A stretch of DNA of 64,000 nt from Clostridium beijerinckii (GCF_036699995.1 NZ_CP144906.1:3979001-4043000), one strand, 5' to 3'. Numbered from the stretch's first letter, positions 1 through 9,475 are shown. Notes: generated by a model from the sequence alone, not told the origin. Made by a program: numbers and translations.

Positions 1-633
1 AATAATGATGTATTAACAGAACATTCCTTTATCTTAAAAGCTGGAGATAAAATGTATTTGTTGAGACATTCTAATAGCTATTCATCTGGCAGTGATGAAA
101 ATGACAGGTCAATGGTAACTACTTATGACGCAGAAGGAGCAACTTATGAAAAGATCAAAGATCAAACAGCTATAAGCTTAATCCCTATAAGTTTTACTAT
201 TAACTCAAAGGATCAAAAAAACTTATATAAAGAAGAACATAATGATAAAGACATGCAGACTATCAATAATGTAAGTTATGCCAAGACTTTTGATTTTTCT
301 GATGGAAGTAAAGGCGAAATCTATAATATTCAAAGAGACGATAATAGCGTAAAAGTTTATCTAAAAGGCGTAAATGAAAAAGAAAGTTTATTACTTGCAA
401 GTAGTTTGTTTATGGATTATAAACATGAGAATAGTAAAAAAGATTATTATGATCATGATTATTACGACGGTAACGAACGCACTACTTTCTCTAAGGACCC
501 AAATGATTCTTTGGGTTATATTGTAGAATTTAGTAATGTAAAAAAAGATGTAAATACTCAAATAGACTATGATCCAACTATAAGTTTAATTAATGCATAT
601 ACTGTTGGGGATGAGATTCAATTATCTAAATAA
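1..633 (+). CDS. C-terminal part of an unknown protein (5' end outside window)
   Basis: The reading frame is open from base 1, so the 210 visible residues are the end of a longer protein; the first internal ATG (52) is not preceded by a convincing ribosome binding site. The segment is hydrophilic and rich in Asp, Lys, Asn and Tyr, with no membrane segment. It reads like a beta-rich extracellular domain such as the C-terminal part of clostridial DUF4179/DUF5643 proteins, which often sit beside ECF sigma factors. That resemblance is weak and I do not assign a function. A strong terminator hairpin follows at 684-728. Confidence 0.55.
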   Translation, partial: NNDVLTEHSFILKAGDKMYLLRHSNSYSSGSDENDRSMVTTYDAEGATYEKIKDQTAISLIPISFTINSKDQKNLYKEEHNDKDMQTINNVSYAKTFDFSDGSKGEIYNIQRDDNSVKVYLKGVNEKESLLLASSLFMDYKHENSKKDYYDHDYYDGNERTTFSKDPNDSLGYIVEFSNVKKDVNTQIDYDPTISLINAYTVGDEIQLSK

Positions 634-683
634 ATATATCAAAGTTATAGTCTAAATCTAGATACCTGATATTTATTTAAACA

Positions 684-728
684 AATGAAGCCTCACTATA
701 GATATCTAATTTATAGTGAGGCTTCATT
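684..728. terminator. Bidirectional intrinsic terminator
   Basis: A perfect 17-bp inverted repeat (684-700 with 712-728, 11-nt loop) ends in ATT-rich sequence on both sides. It lies between the convergent partial gene (plus) and the chemoreceptor gene (minus) and can serve the first. Confidence 0.8.
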
Positions 729-893
729 TTATTAAGAATCTTAAATTATTATTAAATACATAATTTCTTGTGTCTATTAATTTAAGAGACTCAAGAACAT
801 CTTAATGATTCATTCCATAAACAAAGTGTTTAAAACTTTAGAAATACATTTCTCAAATTCATATTCCATCATATCCCATTAGAATTCTTTATT

Positions 894-2888
894 CTAAACT
901 TTAAATTTATTTGCTTCCTCTATCATTTCATTAGTCATATCACTAAGCATTTGTGCAGAAGAAGATACTTCTTCTGTTGAAGCATTCACTTCCTCTGATG
1001 ATGCTGAAATTTCTTCTGCTGATGCCGAGACTTCTACTGAAATTGAAGATAATCCATTTATTCTATTTAAAATGGCATTCTTATCATTTTCTATATTATC
1101 AGCAGAACTTTTAACTGTTTCAATTTTAGGAATTACTTCATCCACTGCTTGTATTATTTTCTTGAAAGATGCTATTGAATTATCTATAATTTTACCTTGA
1201 TTTCTCATTTCATCATCCATAGTGGTCGATTCTTGAACTATGATATCAGCATTATTAGATATTAAACTTATTAATTTACTAATATTTTCAGATGATTCTT
1301 TTGATTGTTCAGCAAGCTTTCTTATTTCATCAGCAACTACTGAAAATCCTCTTCCTGCTTCTCCTGCCCTAGCTGCTTCAATAGCAGCATTTAGTGCCAA
1401 TAAATCTGTTTGTTCTGCAATACTATTTATAAGGCTTGTAATCTCATTTATTTCATTTATGTCTTTTCCAAGTGATATAACTTTACTATAAAACTCTTTA
1501 AATGAATTACTCACATTTATTACTGATTGATTTAATCCTTTCATTTCGCTACTGCTATCATTTGCCATTAAACTTATTTCTCTAGAATTCGAATCTACAA
1601 CTTGTATCTCTTTAACCATTCTCGATAACTTATTACTAAATTCATCAAGAATATCTGTTATATTTATTAACTCTTCAGATTGATTACTTGTCCCTTTCGC
1701 AACTTCAGATATTGCTTCTGCAACATTATGTGATACGCTTGCTATCTCTTCTGATATCGATGCTAGATTTTCTGATTGTGAATTAATATTGGAAGAATTT
1801 TCTTTTATTTTTTTAATCATTATTCCTAAAGATTCTTGCATTGATTTCATTGCATTAGTCATAGCACCGATTTCATCTTTTGAATTCAAATACCTATTAG
1901 AAACTTCTTCACATAGATTACCTTCCGCTAGTAATTCCATGTGCTTTGATGTAGACTTTATTCCCTTAGATATACTATTTGAAATTATGTATATTATACC
2001 AAGTCCAATTAATATGAATACTATGGATGATAATGCAACTGAAATTTCCAAAGTGCTTAATTCTGATAATATTTCATTTCTTGCTATTGTAACTGCTACA
2101 GACCAATTAGTTTCTTTTACTGGAGCATAACTTACAAACTTATCTACACCTTCATATTGATATTCGCCCAACCCTGTTTCTCCAGAGATCATTTTCTTTT
2201 CAATATTTGCTAACCCCTGTAAATTAGCATCCTTTTCTGCTGCCTCAATTCCATTATACATTTGAGTAACTAAATCCCTATTTTTATGGGCTATTACCAC
2301 TCCACTGTTATTTATCATAAATGAAGCTCCTGTTTGCCCAAACTTAACTTGATCTGTTAAATCACTTAAGTCGTTACCATCTTGTGATTCAGCTAATACT
2401 CCTACAATCTCATTATTGTATTTAATAGGAACTGCATATATAACTAGAAGAGTTCCATCAGTTTTATTTATTAATGGATCTGATACACTCCTTGTACCAC
2501 TCATAGCTTTCTTAAAATAGTCTCTGTCTTTTACATTGGCTGTTAATCCCAATGTATTTATAAGATTTCCATCTTTATCTATATAACTTAGTCTATTGCA
2601 GCCAGTCCTCTTAACTTCACCTGAAAGAATCGATACTTTGTCTTGTAATAAGCTATTAGGATTATTTATATCTGGCCTTGCAGCAATAGCCTCTAGTGAA
2701 TTTAATTCTCCCTCAATTCTTCCTTGAATATTACTTGCAGTCTGCTCTGCAATTCTAGGTAAAGTCTTATTTAAATTTGACTTTAATCCATTTAATGCGC
2801 TTATAACAGAAACTATGCCTAATCCAATACATGCAATTCCTATTATCAGCCCAAAGAATACTGTTAATTTTGTTTTTATACTTCTCAT
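894..2888 (-). CDS. Methyl-accepting chemotaxis protein with Cache sensor domain
   Basis: A 664-aa membrane chemoreceptor that relays an external signal to CheA/CheW. It has an N-terminal membrane helix (about 7-30), an extracellular Cache-type sensor (about 35-275), a second membrane helix (about 280-305), a HAMP linker and a cytoplasmic signalling domain. The signalling domain carries the highly conserved hairpin tip, read as [20 protein letters not shown]. The start is fixed by AAAGGGGG just upstream of the ATG. It is a paralogue of the 664-aa receptor at 44210-46204; length and signalling domain are conserved while the sensor half is more divergent, so the ligands probably differ. The ligand cannot be read from the sequence. 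Confidence 0.93.
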   Translation of the reverse strand: MRSIKTKLTVFFGLIIGIACIGLGIVSVISALNGLKSNLNKTLPRIAEQTASNIQGRIEGELNSLEAIAARPDINNPNSLLQDKVSILSGEVKRTGCNRLSYIDKDGNLINTLGLTANVKDRDYFKKAMSGTRSVSDPLINKTDGTLLVIYAVPIKYNNEIVGVLAESQDGNDLSDLTDQVKFGQTGASFMINNSGVVIAHKNRDLVTQMYNGIEAAEKDANLQGLANIEKKMISGETGLGEYQYEGVDKFVSYAPVKETNWSVAVTIARNEILSELSTLEISVALSSIVFILIGLGIIYIISNSISKGIKSTSKHMELLAEGNLCEEVSNRYLNSKDEIGAMTNAMKSMQESLGIMIKKIKENSSNINSQSENLASISEEIASVSHNVAEAISEVAKGTSNQSEELINITDILDEFSNKLSRMVKEIQVVDSNSREISLMANDSSSEMKGLNQSVINVSNSFKEFYSKVISLGKDINEINEITSLINSIAEQTDLLALNAAIEAARAGEAGRGFSVVADEIRKLAEQSKESSENISKLISLISNNADIIVQESTTMDDEMRNQGKIIDNSIASFKKIIQAVDEVIPKIETVKSSADNIENDKNAILNRINGLSSISVEVSASAEEISASSEEVNASTEEVSSSAQMLSDMTNEMIEEANKFKV

Positions 2889-3354
2889 AATATCCCCCTT
2901 TAATATAATTAATACTTGAACTTAAGATGATTAATCCTCTTTAATATCGATCCTAAATTCATATTTTATACATTTTTTGACCTAATAATATTATTATACC
3001 ATCTTTTCATCAAAATTCGTATTATTATTATCATTGGTTTTCATGAAATATTTTGTTATTTTAAAGCTATTCTCTATATTATTGAAAAAGCATCTCTATA
3101 CATGGTCGAATTTGCTCCCATAAGTCATATTTCTTTAAATATTCCGCAGCCAGCCTAAGATTTCTTATTATCTTTTAATAAAATTCATCATTACTGTTTT
3201 CATTTAATTACAAACCTTATCCATCAATTTATATTTGTTCTTTAATAATCTTATTTCTATTAGAATTTTATGTTCATTAAAAACATAACAACTATTATTA
3301 GCTCAACCCTATAGCAAATTTTGATTATTATAGGATAAAAAAAAGACTCCAGGT
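2889..3354. other. Intergenic stretch with one gene relic
   Basis: 466 bases of very AT-rich sequence upstream of the chemoreceptor. Apart from the short coding relic at 3079-3174 I see no gene. A T-rich terminator for the upstream minus-strand operon lies at about 3340-3378. Confidence 0.5.
3079..3174 (-). pseudogene. Short C-terminal coding relic, family unknown
   Basis: An open frame of about 31 codons without a start reads as an amphipathic helical tail (residues AAEYLKKYDLWEQIRPC followed by IEMLFQ and a stop). It looks like the end of a decayed gene rather than random AT-rich sequence, since it uses Trp, Cys, Arg and Pro. I do not recognise the family. Confidence 0.3.
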
Positions 3355-3378
3355 TTAAATCCCCGAGCCTTTTTGCCT
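3340..3378 (-). terminator. Intrinsic terminator overlapping the end of the hydrolase fragment
   Basis: On the minus strand a GC-containing hairpin (arms around CTCGGGG and CCTGGAG, one mismatch) is followed by eight T. It overlaps the last codons of the truncated hydrolase ORF, as expected if a deletion joined the gene start to its terminator. Confidence 0.6.
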
Positions 3379-3540
3379 ATCTTTACTTTTTTCACCGCTA
3401 GCTATAATAAACGTCTTTCCATATCTCGTATCTACATAAAACTTTTCATATGATAGTGCCAATTTTTGAAGGAATTTATCATAAAATTTTATAACATCAT
3501 TTTTTCCTTCATTTGTTTTAAATACTTTACCCATCTCCAT
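3355..3540 (-). pseudogene. Truncated alpha/beta-hydrolase N-terminus (61 aa)
   Basis: The 61 residues resemble only the N-terminal lead of clostridial alpha/beta hydrolases: a GKVFKT..GK start, a YEKFYV segment and TRYGKTFIIASGEKS, normally followed by the LLHG oxyanion-hole region. Here the reading changes after GEKS and stops at once, so the nucleophile, acid and His of the catalytic core are all missing. A good AAGGAG ribosome site precedes the ATG. It is the third gene of an operon with the DUF4180 and helix-turn-helix genes. Family assignment is by recall of the N-terminal pattern; loss of function is certain if the assignment is right. Confidence 0.6.
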
Positions 3541-3557
3541 CTATTTTCTCCTTAGTA

Positions 3558-3929
3558 TCATAATTTCGAAATCCAACTTTCAGCTTCTGCAATATCCTTA
3601 AAAGTTCTAAAATTGTTTCCTTTGTTAGATTCCATGATCATTTCTTTAAATCTATCATTAAGTTTTTCTTCATTTTCTATAATAACTGCGACTTTCACGT
3701 GATAATTTATAAATTTTTGCAACGCCATACCTGCGAGTCTAGTCTTAAGATTGAAAAAATCTTCAGATAATACATTTGAATGAAACATAATTGTATAAAC
3801 GTCATTTTCCATACAAATAGATATACAATCCACCACATCTTGCTCTGAAGAAAGTTTCCATACTTCAGAAGCAAATTCTATATATTTAACATTATTTTTA
3901 TTTACCACTTTATAATTCAAAATATTCAC
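3558..3929 (-). CDS. DUF4180 domain protein
   Basis: A 123-aa soluble protein with the pattern typical of DUF4180: an N-terminal strand, the central motif DFFNLKTRLAGMALQKF, then strands around KVAVIIE, a RFKEMIMESNKG helix and a C-terminal EAESWI. The fold resembles STAS-like or SpoIIAA-like small alpha/beta domains, but the biochemical role is unknown. It starts 6 nt after the stop of the helix-turn-helix gene (3936-4424), so the two are co-transcribed and probably translationally coupled. DUF4180 genes often lie beside small regulators; here the partner is BldC/excisionase-like. Confidence 0.75.
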   Translation of the reverse strand: MNILNYKVVNKNNVKYIEFASEVWKLSSEQDVVDCISICMENDVYTIMFHSNVLSEDFFNLKTRLAGMALQKFINYHVKVAVIIENEEKLNDRFKEMIMESNKGNNFRTFKDIAEAESWISKL

Positions 3930-3935
3930 TCCCCT

Positions 3936-4424
3936 CTATATATTAGTTTGTTCCACAAGCATAGAAATAGATTTTAGCATTTCTTCAATGAAGCTTACAT
4001 TCCCCCATAATAAAACCCTTAGCCTGTTTTCTTTTTCATCATATTTCATATTAATTGTTGATTTCCCCATTTTGGGGTCTTTACAATTCATTACTGCTAT
4101 AAGCGTATTTGATATTCTAAAGTATTGTTCTTTATCCACATCATTTATATCAACAACAGTAGATACATTTATTTTTTGTTTTTCTGCTTCTTTAACTTCT
4201 CCATTAGTAAGAAAATCAATACTTGATTCATCACTAGTTTTTTTATTATTTATATTAACATTATTCTTTTCCATAAAAAGACTTAAATCATGACCAGAAA
4301 TTCTCCATTGCTTTCCCACTTTACTTGCAGCAAGTTTTCCTTCTGTTATAAACTTTCTAATAGTTTTGTGATGCATGCCTAATATTTCTGCTACTTTATC
4401 TATTGTATAAAATTGATTCTCCAT
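3936..4424 (-). CDS. BldC/excisionase-like helix-turn-helix DNA-binding protein
   Basis: A 162-aa protein whose first 52 residues form a MerR-type winged helix of the excisionase/BldC class: YTIDKVAEILGMHHKTIRKF, then a wing with GKLAASKVGKQWRIS. A hydrophilic linker follows and a second, unrecognised domain (about 85-160) with strand-rich sequence ending in a helix. It leads the operon with the DUF4180 gene. Four 10-bp direct repeats lie 66 bp upstream (4491-4530). BldC-class proteins are known to bind head-to-tail direct repeats cooperatively, so autoregulation is a reasonable inference. It has no recombinase neighbour, which argues against a phage excisionase role. Confidence 0.75.
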   Translation of the reverse strand: MENQFYTIDKVAEILGMHHKTIRKFITEGKLAASKVGKQWRISGHDLSLFMEKNNVNINNKKTSDESSIDFLTNGEVKEAEKQKINVSTVVDINDVDKEQYFRISNTLIAVMNCKDPKMGKSTINMKYDEKENRLRVLLWGNVSFIEEMLKSISMLVEQTNI

Positions 4425-4490
4425 AAAAAATCTACCCTTTCAAAATTGATCTATGGTCAAATTATAATAATTCTTTTTACTTACGTCAAG

Positions 4491-4530
4491 CACTTTATTG
4501 TACTTTGTTATACTTTATTGTATTTTATTG
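4491..4530. repeat. Four tandem 10-bp direct repeats (candidate operator)
   Basis: Units 4491-4500, 4501-4510, 4511-4520 and 4521-4530 follow the pattern YAYTTTRTTR with one-turn spacing. They lie directly upstream of the helix-turn-helix operon, where repeats on one helical face could seat a cooperative regulator. Confidence 0.6.
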
Positions 4531-4751
4531 AGCCATGATATAAAAATCTCACTACGTTCATGCCTTTTCTTAACTACGATTTAGTAAAATCTATATATAC
4601 TACAATTCACAATGCACATTCCACAATTACGGCTAAAATTCTTGTAATATTCTTAGAATTATGATGAAGAATTAGTTTTGCAAAATATTATATAAATCTT
4701 TATATTCACAACATTTATCATAAACTTTCTTGCATAAACAAGATAATAAGA

Positions 4752-4788
4752 AGGAGAACCACATCCATAATCCGGACTTGGTTCTCCT
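4752..4788 (-). terminator. Intrinsic terminator of the QueG-like gene
   Basis: Perfect 10-bp arms (4752-4761 and 4779-4788) followed on the minus strand by TCTTATTAT. It lies 118 bp beyond the stop of the minus-strand gene ending at 4907. The rest of 4531-4906 is AT-rich and holds nothing else I can name. Confidence 0.7.
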
Positions 4789-4906
4789 CCATTACTTAAA
4801 TATATTATTAAATTGCAATTTATAAAGTAAACTTAACTTGTGCACACTTATTGAGTAGTCACAGCGTAAGCGACCATCATTAAATAACTTCTTTGGTTTT
4901 AAAAAA

Positions 4907-5938
4907 TTATTTTAAGTTCAATTTTTCAATTGCCCACTCTGCCATTTCTCGTACCTTTGGATTACTATCATTACAAGCATACAGTATATGTTCTTTATAT
5001 TGCTCTTTATAGTCATTTACCATTACATTGATAGCATTAACTTTCCATTTCCAAACACTTGATTTATCTATATACCAAAACTTAGGCTGCATAACTTCTT
5101 CTAAAAATTTATAATCCATTTTGATTATTTTTTCTAGAGATATTTGTTCACTTAATTCCTGCAGATTAGGAAATTCTTCTGTTTCCTGCCAACGATTTTT
5201 ATTCATAGGGCATGCATCTTGGCAGGCATCACAACCATAAACCCAATTTCCTATTTCTTCTCTATATTTTTCATTAATCATATCTCTTCCCATAAATGTA
5301 GTTATACAAGATACACATGCTATAGGATTCATTGTATATGGTTTTGATAATGAAGCTGAAGGGCATGCCTTCATGCATAGATTGCATTTATCGGAACAAG
5401 GTCTTACATTTGGTATTTCTACTGCTTCTAATTCCTTATCAATAAGCCATGCATCCAAATACACTGATGAGCCATTTTCAGTATAAAAGAAATTATTCTT
5501 TCGAACTATTCCAAGTCCAGCTTTCATAGCTGCAAAGCGTAGTGGCACAAGTCCAAAACCTCTTTCAGTTTCTGCTCTAAGCCCTAACTCTTGCATATAT
5601 TCTTCAAATTTTACACTGTCTTGAAAATCTTTAGAATTCTTATCTTTTCTTGCATCAACCAAATAGTATTTTGCAATCATGCCTTTTAAATGTTCTGGAA
5701 TATGATATTTGCCATATCTTCTCACACATATTACAATTGATTTTGCCCAAGGATAAGTATCTTGCAATTGTGTAAAACGATATTGACCTTGATAAAAACC
5801 TTTGGACTCTGGAACACGTTCAACCCGTTCATCAAGTCTTTCTTTATAGCCATCTATATCAGATATTTTAATGATTCCACACTTTTCATATCCTAAATTT
5901 AATGCTGCACTTTTTATTTTATCTGCTAATAAAGTCAT
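4907..5938 (-). CDS. QueG-like (epoxyqueuosine reductase family) 4Fe-4S protein
   Basis: A 343-aa cytoplasmic protein with the layout of QueG: an N-terminal substrate/cobalamin-binding half, a double [4Fe-4S] segment (CSDKCNLCMKACP, then an isolated ACVSC, then GCDACQDACP at about residues 180-245) and a C-terminal HEAT-like tail. QueG reduces epoxyqueuosine to queuosine in tRNA. The segment that is usually GWIGKN in true QueG reads GIVRKNNF here, so this may be a paralogue with another substrate, as is common in clostridia. It stands alone, between two hairpins, with its promoter in the 5939-6130 gap. Confidence 0.75.
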   Translation of the reverse strand: MTLLADKIKSAALNLGYEKCGIIKISDIDGYKERLDERVERVPESKGFYQGQYRFTQLQDTYPWAKSIVICVRRYGKYHIPEHLKGMIAKYYLVDARKDKNSKDFQDSVKFEEYMQELGLRAETERGFGLVPLRFAAMKAGLGIVRKNNFFYTENGSSVYLDAWLIDKELEAVEIPNVRPCSDKCNLCMKACPSASLSKPYTMNPIACVSCITTFMGRDMINEKYREEIGNWVYGCDACQDACPMNKNRWQETEEFPNLQELSEQISLEKIIKMDYKFLEEVMQPKFWYIDKSSVWKWKVNAINVMVNDYKEQYKEHILYACNDSNPKVREMAEWAIEKLNLK

Positions 5939-5981
5939 TTTCTCTACACCCTTTCTTAGGTTAGGTAAAAAGATAATAAAT

Positions 5982-6076
5982 TATATATGTTGCAATTGAA
6001 TTTCTGTATTTAACCCTTTATTGAGCTCTTTGTTTACTAGAATAATAAATGTAAGTTTATTATTGCAACATATATA
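5982..6076. repeat. 15-bp inverted repeats enclosing a 95-bp element
   Basis: TATATATGTTGCAAT at 5982-5996 is perfectly inverted at 6062-6076. The pair encloses an AT-rich core between the end of the thiolase gene and the start of the QueG-like gene. It could be a small non-autonomous element or a long regulatory hairpin. Confidence 0.5.
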
Positions 6077-6130
6077 GTATGCTTGATTGTTATTGTTATT
6101 TATTTCACATATCCTAATTAATGATTATAA

Positions 6131-7309
6131 TTATTCTCTTTCAACTATTAAGGCAGTCCCTTGACCTCCACCAATGCATAATGTTGCAAGTCCTTTTTTT
6201 GCATCTCTTTTTTCCATAGCATGTAGCAAAGTTACTAAAATACGTGCTCCAGATGCACCAATAGGATGTCCAAGAGCTATGGTTCCCCCATTAACATTTA
6301 CTTTATTCATGTCTAAGTTTAAATCTCTAGCTATTGCTATACTTTGTGATGCATAAGCTTCATTTGCTTCTATTAAATCTAAATCCTCAGCTTTTAAATT
6401 TATTTTATCTAAGGCAGCTTTTGTTGCATAAAATGCACCATACCCCATTATTGCTGGATCTAATCCTGCTGATCCATAAGAAGTTATTTTAGCAAGTGGT
6501 TTTATTCCTAGAGCTTTAGCTTTATCCGCACTCATAATTACTAACGCTGCTGCTCCATCATTTAATCCAGATGCATTTCCTGCTGTAACTGTACCATTTT
6601 CTTTAAAAATAGGTTTAAGTTTTTTTAATGCTTCTATAGTATTACCGAACCTAGGGAATTCATCTTGGTCAAATATTATTTCACCTTTTTTAGTTTTAAT
6701 TACTACAGGAACTATTTCATCTTTGAATTCTCCACTCTTGATAGCCTTTTCAGCTTTTTGTTGTGATAAAAGTGAAAATTCGTCTTGTTCTTCTCTTGTT
6801 ACATTCCATTTCTCAGCCACGTTTTCTGCAGTTACTCCCATATGATAGTCATTGAATGCATCCCATAAACCATCTTTTATCATTTCATCAATGAATTCTC
6901 CATGTCCCATTCTTTGTCCCCATCTTGCATTATCAAGTAAAAATGGTGCACTAGACATGTTTTCCATACCACCTACTACGATAGCATCAGCATCACCAGC
7001 TTTTATAATTTGAGCTGCTAAACTTATAGCTCTTAATCCTGAACCACAAACCTTATTAATTGTAAATGCAGGTATTTCTACAGGTAGTCCAGCTTTCACA
7101 GCTGCTTGCCTTGCTGGGTTTTGTCCAAGGCCTGCTTGAAGCACATTTCCAAAGATAACTTCATTAATTTCCTCTGGTTTAATATTTGCTCTTTTAACAG
7201 CTTCTTTTATTACTATTGCACCTAATTCAACTGCTGGTACATCTTTTAAAGTCTTTCCATAAGCTCCTATTGCAGTTCTTACCGCACTTACTATTACTAC
7301 ATCTTTCAT
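6131..7309 (-). CDS. thlA: Acetyl-CoA acetyltransferase (thiolase)
   Basis: A 392-aa cytoplasmic enzyme that condenses two acetyl-CoA to acetoacetyl-CoA, the entry step of butyrate/butanol formation. All catalytic elements are present: nucleophile Cys88 in NKVCGSG, the His in [16 protein letters not shown] near residue 348, and Cys near residue 378 in CIGGGQG. Length and motifs match biosynthetic thiolases. It is monocistronic; the divergent LysR gene at 7548 is a candidate local regulator. No crotonase or 3-hydroxybutyryl-CoA dehydrogenase gene is adjacent, as is usual for clostridial thl genes. Confidence 0.95.
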   Translation of the reverse strand: MKDVVIVSAVRTAIGAYGKTLKDVPAVELGAIVIKEAVKRANIKPEEINEVIFGNVLQAGLGQNPARQAAVKAGLPVEIPAFTINKVCGSGLRAISLAAQIIKAGDADAIVVGGMENMSSAPFLLDNARWGQRMGHGEFIDEMIKDGLWDAFNDYHMGVTAENVAEKWNVTREEQDEFSLLSQQKAEKAIKSGEFKDEIVPVVIKTKKGEIIFDQDEFPRFGNTIEALKKLKPIFKENGTVTAGNASGLNDGAAALVIMSADKAKALGIKPLAKITSYGSAGLDPAIMGYGAFYATKAALDKINLKAEDLDLIEANEAYASQSIAIARDLNLDMNKVNVNGGTIALGHPIGASGARILVTLLHAMEKRDAKKGLATLCIGGGQGTALIVERE

Positions 7310-7547
7310 TTCGTATTCCTCCCATATTGAAAAGTTTACTTGTTATTTTTTTAACAAATTTTGATATAAAAAATTTATTCGCATTAATTATTTAAGAATG
7401 TTCATAAAACTTAATAGTTTAATTTGCAGCTGCTCTATGACTTTATATTATCAGATGATTATATATTTGTAAAATTGATATATTCCAATTGACAATTCGA
7501 TTTTTTCGATATATTATTGAATTAACATAAAGATCGGAGTGAAATTA

Positions 7548-8438
7548 ATGGATATAAGACATTTCAAAACTTTTAAAAGTATTATAGAAGAAGGTAATTT
7601 TTCAAATGCAGCGATGAAATTAGGGTATACTCAATCTACTGTTACCTCACAAATTCAGCAGCTAGAGCAGGAGCTCTCAATAAAATTATTCGAAAAAATT
7701 GGACGTAATATGGTATTAACTCCTTTAGGAAAAGAATTAATACCATACGCCGATGAATTGCTTAATACAGTGAAAAAGATTGAAAGCATTGGTAAATATG
7801 GCGATAACATCACAGGAGAATTAAAAATTGCCGTTGCAGAATCTTTAATGTCTTATAAATTACAAAATGTATTAGCTATGTTTAAGGAAAAAGCCCCTAA
7901 TGTAAGACTTTCTATGGTTGCGCTAAATTGCTATGACATAAAAAATATGTTAGCCAGTGGTGAAATAGACCTTGGCTTGATGTATAATGTGGGAAGTAAA
8001 AATGAAAGTTTAAATGCTGTGAAGCTTTCTGATTTTGATGTAGCTTTAGTATGCTCACCGCAATTTGAACAAGAAAAATTAGATTTCAGCACGCCTAACC
8101 AAAAAATAAATACAAGCCTTATCATCAATGAAGTTGAATCAATTTATCGAAAAATACTTGAAAGTTATTTTTTTGATAAAAATATATTCCTAGATAACAC
8201 AATCGAACTTGGCAGCATTGAGGCGATAAAAAAATGTGTTGCAAGTAATCTTGGAATTTCGTTTTTACCTCGTTTTACAATAGAGGAGGAGCTTGAAAAT
8301 GGTAAATTAAAAGAGCTCAAAGCAGGCGACTTAAATGCTAAAATCACGGCAATATATGCTTATCACAAGAATAAGTGGATCAGTCCTGCAATGTCTTTAT
8401 TTATTGAATTGGTGAGAAAAGATTTTAATATTCAATAA
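7548..8438 (+). CDS. LysR-family transcriptional regulator
   Basis: A 296-aa regulator with an N-terminal winged helix (SNAAMKLGYTQSTVTSQIQQLEQELSIKLFEK reads as two adjacent stretches of the standard LysR pattern) and a periplasmic-binding-type effector domain from about residue 90. I chose ATG 7548, preceded by GGAG at 7536-7539, over the in-frame GTG at 7539 that lies inside that site. It is divergent from the thiolase gene. A near-palindrome around 7497-7514 (TCGA-T5-TCGA) between them is a possible binding site. A degenerate copy of its helix-turn-helix coding region lies at 9356-9411. Confidence 0.9.
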   Translation: MDIRHFKTFKSIIEEGNFSNAAMKLGYTQSTVTSQIQQLEQELSIKLFEKIGRNMVLTPLGKELIPYADELLNTVKKIESIGKYGDNITGELKIAVAESLMSYKLQNVLAMFKEKAPNVRLSMVALNCYDIKNMLASGEIDLGLMYNVGSKNESLNAVKLSDFDVALVCSPQFEQEKLDFSTPNQKINTSLIINEVESIYRKILESYFFDKNIFLDNTIELGSIEAIKKCVASNLGISFLPRFTIEEELENGKLKELKAGDLNAKITAIYAYHKNKWISPAMSLFIELVRKDFNIQ

Positions 8439-8503
8439 CTATAGATATCCAGCTTTAAAATTATATTTATGTGTGGCAAAACCGAAATTAGATACAAATT
8501 TGT

Positions 8504-8622
8504 TCCAGCGGACTAATGAAATTTTCGCTGGATAGTTCTAAGTTGAAGGTTGAACCCATTTCTGCATGCTCCAAAAACAAGTTTGGGACAAGCAGAAAAT
8601 GGAACAACCTTCAACTAAGAAC
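8504..8622. repeat. Two consecutive hairpins, the second a near-perfect long inverted repeat
   Basis: A 7-bp stem (8504-8510 with 8526-8532) is followed by a larger structure with 18-bp arms (8535-8552 and 8605-8622, one mismatch) and further internal pairing of CCATTTCTGC with GCAGAAAATGG. It lies downstream of the LysR gene. There is no T-run, so it is more likely a MITE-like element or structured RNA than a plain terminator. Confidence 0.5.
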
Positions 8623-8740
8623 CAATCACAACTCAATTTCAAATGCCGCTTTCACAAACATGTATATAATTTCTAGTAGGATCCACAAATATTAAAGTAT
8701 ATCTTTTGGTTTAGATATCTATATTTCTATATAAAATTTT

Positions 8741-8772
8741 ACCCATCAGAATATATGACTTTTCTGGTGGGT
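8741..8772 (+). terminator. Intrinsic terminator
   Basis: Arms ACCCATCAGAA (8741-8751) and TTCTGGTGGGT (8762-8772) pair with one G-U and are followed by TTATTT on the plus strand. It is the probable end of the LysR transcript. Confidence 0.65.
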
Positions 8773-8922
8773 TTATTTGTTCATTTTATCACTTAGGTCA
8801 CACTTAAACTGCGCATGGATTTTTTGATTCTTACAAATTTTATATTTTTCTTCTACTATATATTTAGATCCTTGAGATACTGCTCCTAAATTGAGCCTAT
8901 CATTATTAATAGTCGACCTAAT
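8773..8922 (-). pseudogene. Possible 49-codon relic downstream of the hypothetical gene
   Basis: An open stretch without a start codon reads with normal amino-acid variety (for example AVSQGSKYIVEEKYKICKNQ, with three Cys/His in the last 25 residues). It sits 8 bp beyond the stop of the gene at 8930 on the same strand and ends inside a terminator arm. It may be the tail of a decayed gene; I do not recognise the family. Confidence 0.3.
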
Positions 8923-8929
8923 TTACCAT

Positions 8930-9286
8930 TCAACGTTTTTTATTTTCTAGGTAGGTAATAATATCTTCTACATATCCATCATTAAAATTGTTTTCGCTTA
9001 ATATATAATAATTATTTTTACTTATATCATCTATATCGACCTTGTCTTTTATATATGGAGATATTAAGAGTAATGTATCTTCATCCTGAATTAAATTTTT
9101 TAGGTCATCATATGTAGAATCAACATGAACTTTATAATCCATATTTTTTTCTTTCAATTTTTGATTTAACTTTTCTTTCAGAGTTTCAGAAAGAGATTTT
9201 TTAAAAATATTTAATCCTCCATCCATTCCAAAGGGATTTGGTCTAGCCCCTACTATTACTTTGGCGATGATAATAATATTTTTCAA
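8930..9286 (-). CDS. Conserved-looking hypothetical protein, 118 aa
   Basis: A small soluble protein with an N-terminal hydrophobic strand (KNIIIIAKVIVGARPNPFG), a lysine-rich helix and a second strand TLLLISPYIKDKV; the pattern suggests a compact alpha/beta fold like a PTS IIB or phosphatase-like domain. I cannot assign a family. The start is probably the TTG at 9286: GGAGG lies 8 nt upstream and itself overlaps a more distal in-frame TTG at 9301. Transcribed alone; a possible relic follows immediately. Confidence 0.6.
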   Translation of the reverse strand: MKNIIIIAKVIVGARPNPFGMDGGLNIFKKSLSETLKEKLNQKLKEKNMDYKVHVDSTYDDLKNLIQDEDTLLLISPYIKDKVDIDDISKNNYYILSENNFNDGYVEDIITYLENKKR

Positions 9287-9355
9287 TTTTATTTCCTCCA
9301 ATATTTTCTCATATACTATATAATACCATAAATTTAATTAAACCCCATGCTATTT

Positions 9356-9411
9356 ATCAAATGTAGTAATGAAATTAGAGTATATCCAATCTACTGTTAA
9401 TTCACGAATTT
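9356..9411 (+). pseudogene. LysR helix-turn-helix fragment
   Basis: About 56 bases match, with scattered changes, the part of the nearby LysR gene (about 7603-7660) that encodes SNAAMKLGYTQSTVTSQI. In-frame stops have appeared, so it is dead. It shows that a second, related LysR gene, or a duplicate of this one, once stood here. Confidence 0.55.
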
Positions 9412-9475
9412 ACCATCTATAACAATGACTATCAATCAAGTTATTAGCCCAAATTGGACTTCATCACTCCAAACA

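Noticed and set aside
1240..2130. Plus-strand ORFs inside the first chemoreceptor gene
   Set aside because: They are frames opposite a well-conserved gene, without ribosome sites or recognisable domains.
3936..4424. Phage or integrative-element excisionase
   Set aside because: No integrase, attachment site or phage gene is nearby; the protein has a second domain and is in an operon with DUF4180.
4491..4530. Origin-type iterons or CRISPR repeats
   Set aside because: Units are only 10 bp, contiguous, without spacers, and no replication or cas gene is near.
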